Both the position numbers and the translations under genes were made by a program. Positions 63,873-64,000 of a stretch of DNA of 64,000 nt are shown piece by piece (position 1 is the stretch's first letter; every line of letters begins with the position of its first letter). This DNA comes from a virus. The stretch covers positions 1 through 64,000 of the IMG/VR virus record IMGVR_UViG_3300028581_001382, one strand, 5' to 3'. The notes below the pieces were generated by a model, which did not search any database, was not told the DNA's origin, and saw nothing but the letters and a program-made list of their open reading frames with translations.

Positions 63873-64000
63873 TTACATTCTTCCTACAACAATTTCTATT
63901 TTGCCATTCTTGCCATTAAAATTTTCTAATGCTTTACCAATCACTGTGCCCATTGTCGGCGTAGAACAGGCTTGAGCGTATCCGTTGCCAGCAGATACCA
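63873..64000 (-). CDS. Partial structural protein, C-terminal end only
   Basis: The frame runs from the window edge to a TAA at 63873 and ends YAQACSTPTMGTVIGKALEN, then NGKNGKIEIVVGRM. A repeated G-T-V-I-G-K-A-L-E motif with I-x-I-V-V is common at the C-termini of phage tail fibre or virion structural proteins. Only 42 residues are visible, and the start lies beyond 64000. Confidence 0.6.
   Translation of the reverse strand, partial: VSAGNGYAQACSTPTMGTVIGKALENFNGKNGKIEIVVGRM

Noticed and set aside
1-64000. queC, a full host-independent preQ0 pathway
   Set aside because: No SGGxDS-type QueC sequence was seen on either strand; if present it is outside this window.
1-64000. tRNA genes, integrase, photosynthesis genes
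   Set aside because: None could be recognised by reading; a tRNA scan would be decisive for the first.

Overview
This window is about 64 kb of a large tailed double-stranded DNA phage of the T4-like myovirus type. Evidence for this is a T4-type replisome (family B DNA polymerase, gp45 sliding clamp, gp44 clamp loader, an RNase H/FEN nuclease, a DsbA-like protein), T4-type late promoter boxes ([T/C/G]ATAAATA), PhoH, a GroES-like co-chaperonin and long Ig-repeat virion proteins. Many small conserved proteins look like those of marine and freshwater T4-like phages. The lysis genes include an apparent lipoprotein o-spanin and a membrane i-spanin, so the host has an outer membrane. I cannot name the host. 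No photosynthesis genes, integrase, tRNA genes or CRISPR array were seen. Nearly every gene is on the minus strand with ATGA-type overlaps. The exceptions are phoH and three HNH homing-type endonucleases on the plus strand.

Layout from low to high coordinate (transcription mostly runs from high to low). 1-5.8 kb holds small early genes, a GIY-YIG protein, a methyltransferase, a MazG-like pyrophosphatase, RNase H and an SGNH-like protein. 5.8-17.1 kb is a modification region with queE, queD, folE, methyltransferases, two glycosyltransferases flanking a B12-type radical SAM protein, a HIT protein, a short DegT-type protein, galE and a further glycosyltransferase. 18.2-25.8 kb carries a T-fold-like protein, a nuclease-like protein and a tRNA-guanine-transglycosylase-like protein (DpdA type), followed by gp45, a methyltransferase-like protein and DNA polymerase. 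FolE, QueD, QueE and DpdA together suggest 7-deazaguanine modification of phage DNA. QueC is not in the window.

27.1-43.6 kb is the most unusual part. It is a run of genes whose products mostly begin with a short related leader (M-R/K-x-x-E/D-F-[ILV]-x-E), very like the T4 internal-protein capsid-targeting sequence. Two of them are also divided internally by G-V-A-E-G linkers that resemble T4 prohead-protease sites. The modules include three ADP-ribosyltransferase-like domains, a nucleotidyltransferase, an HExxH metalloprotease, an amidoligase-like domain, a zinc deaminase, GNAT acetyltransferases, NUDIX, a ParB-like domain, LysM-muramidase and Dps. I read it as a cargo of proteins packaged in the head and delivered with the DNA. 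A 2006-residue multidomain protein ends the run.

43.6-64 kb holds a glycosyltransferase, an NMN-adenylyltransferase-like protein, virion proteins, a ClpA-type ATPase, DnaJ, the lysis cassette, an APS-kinase/nucleotidyltransferase fusion, phoH, gp44, a cytidylyltransferase, the co-chaperonin and long tail or fibre proteins. Regulation can be read directly. Sigma70-type early promoters (TTGACA/TATAAT) precede gp44, queD, the GIY-YIG gene and others. Late boxes precede structural and lysis genes, and at five genes the box lies only 4-5 nt before an ATG that lacks a Shine-Dalgarno sequence, which suggests leaderless late mRNAs.
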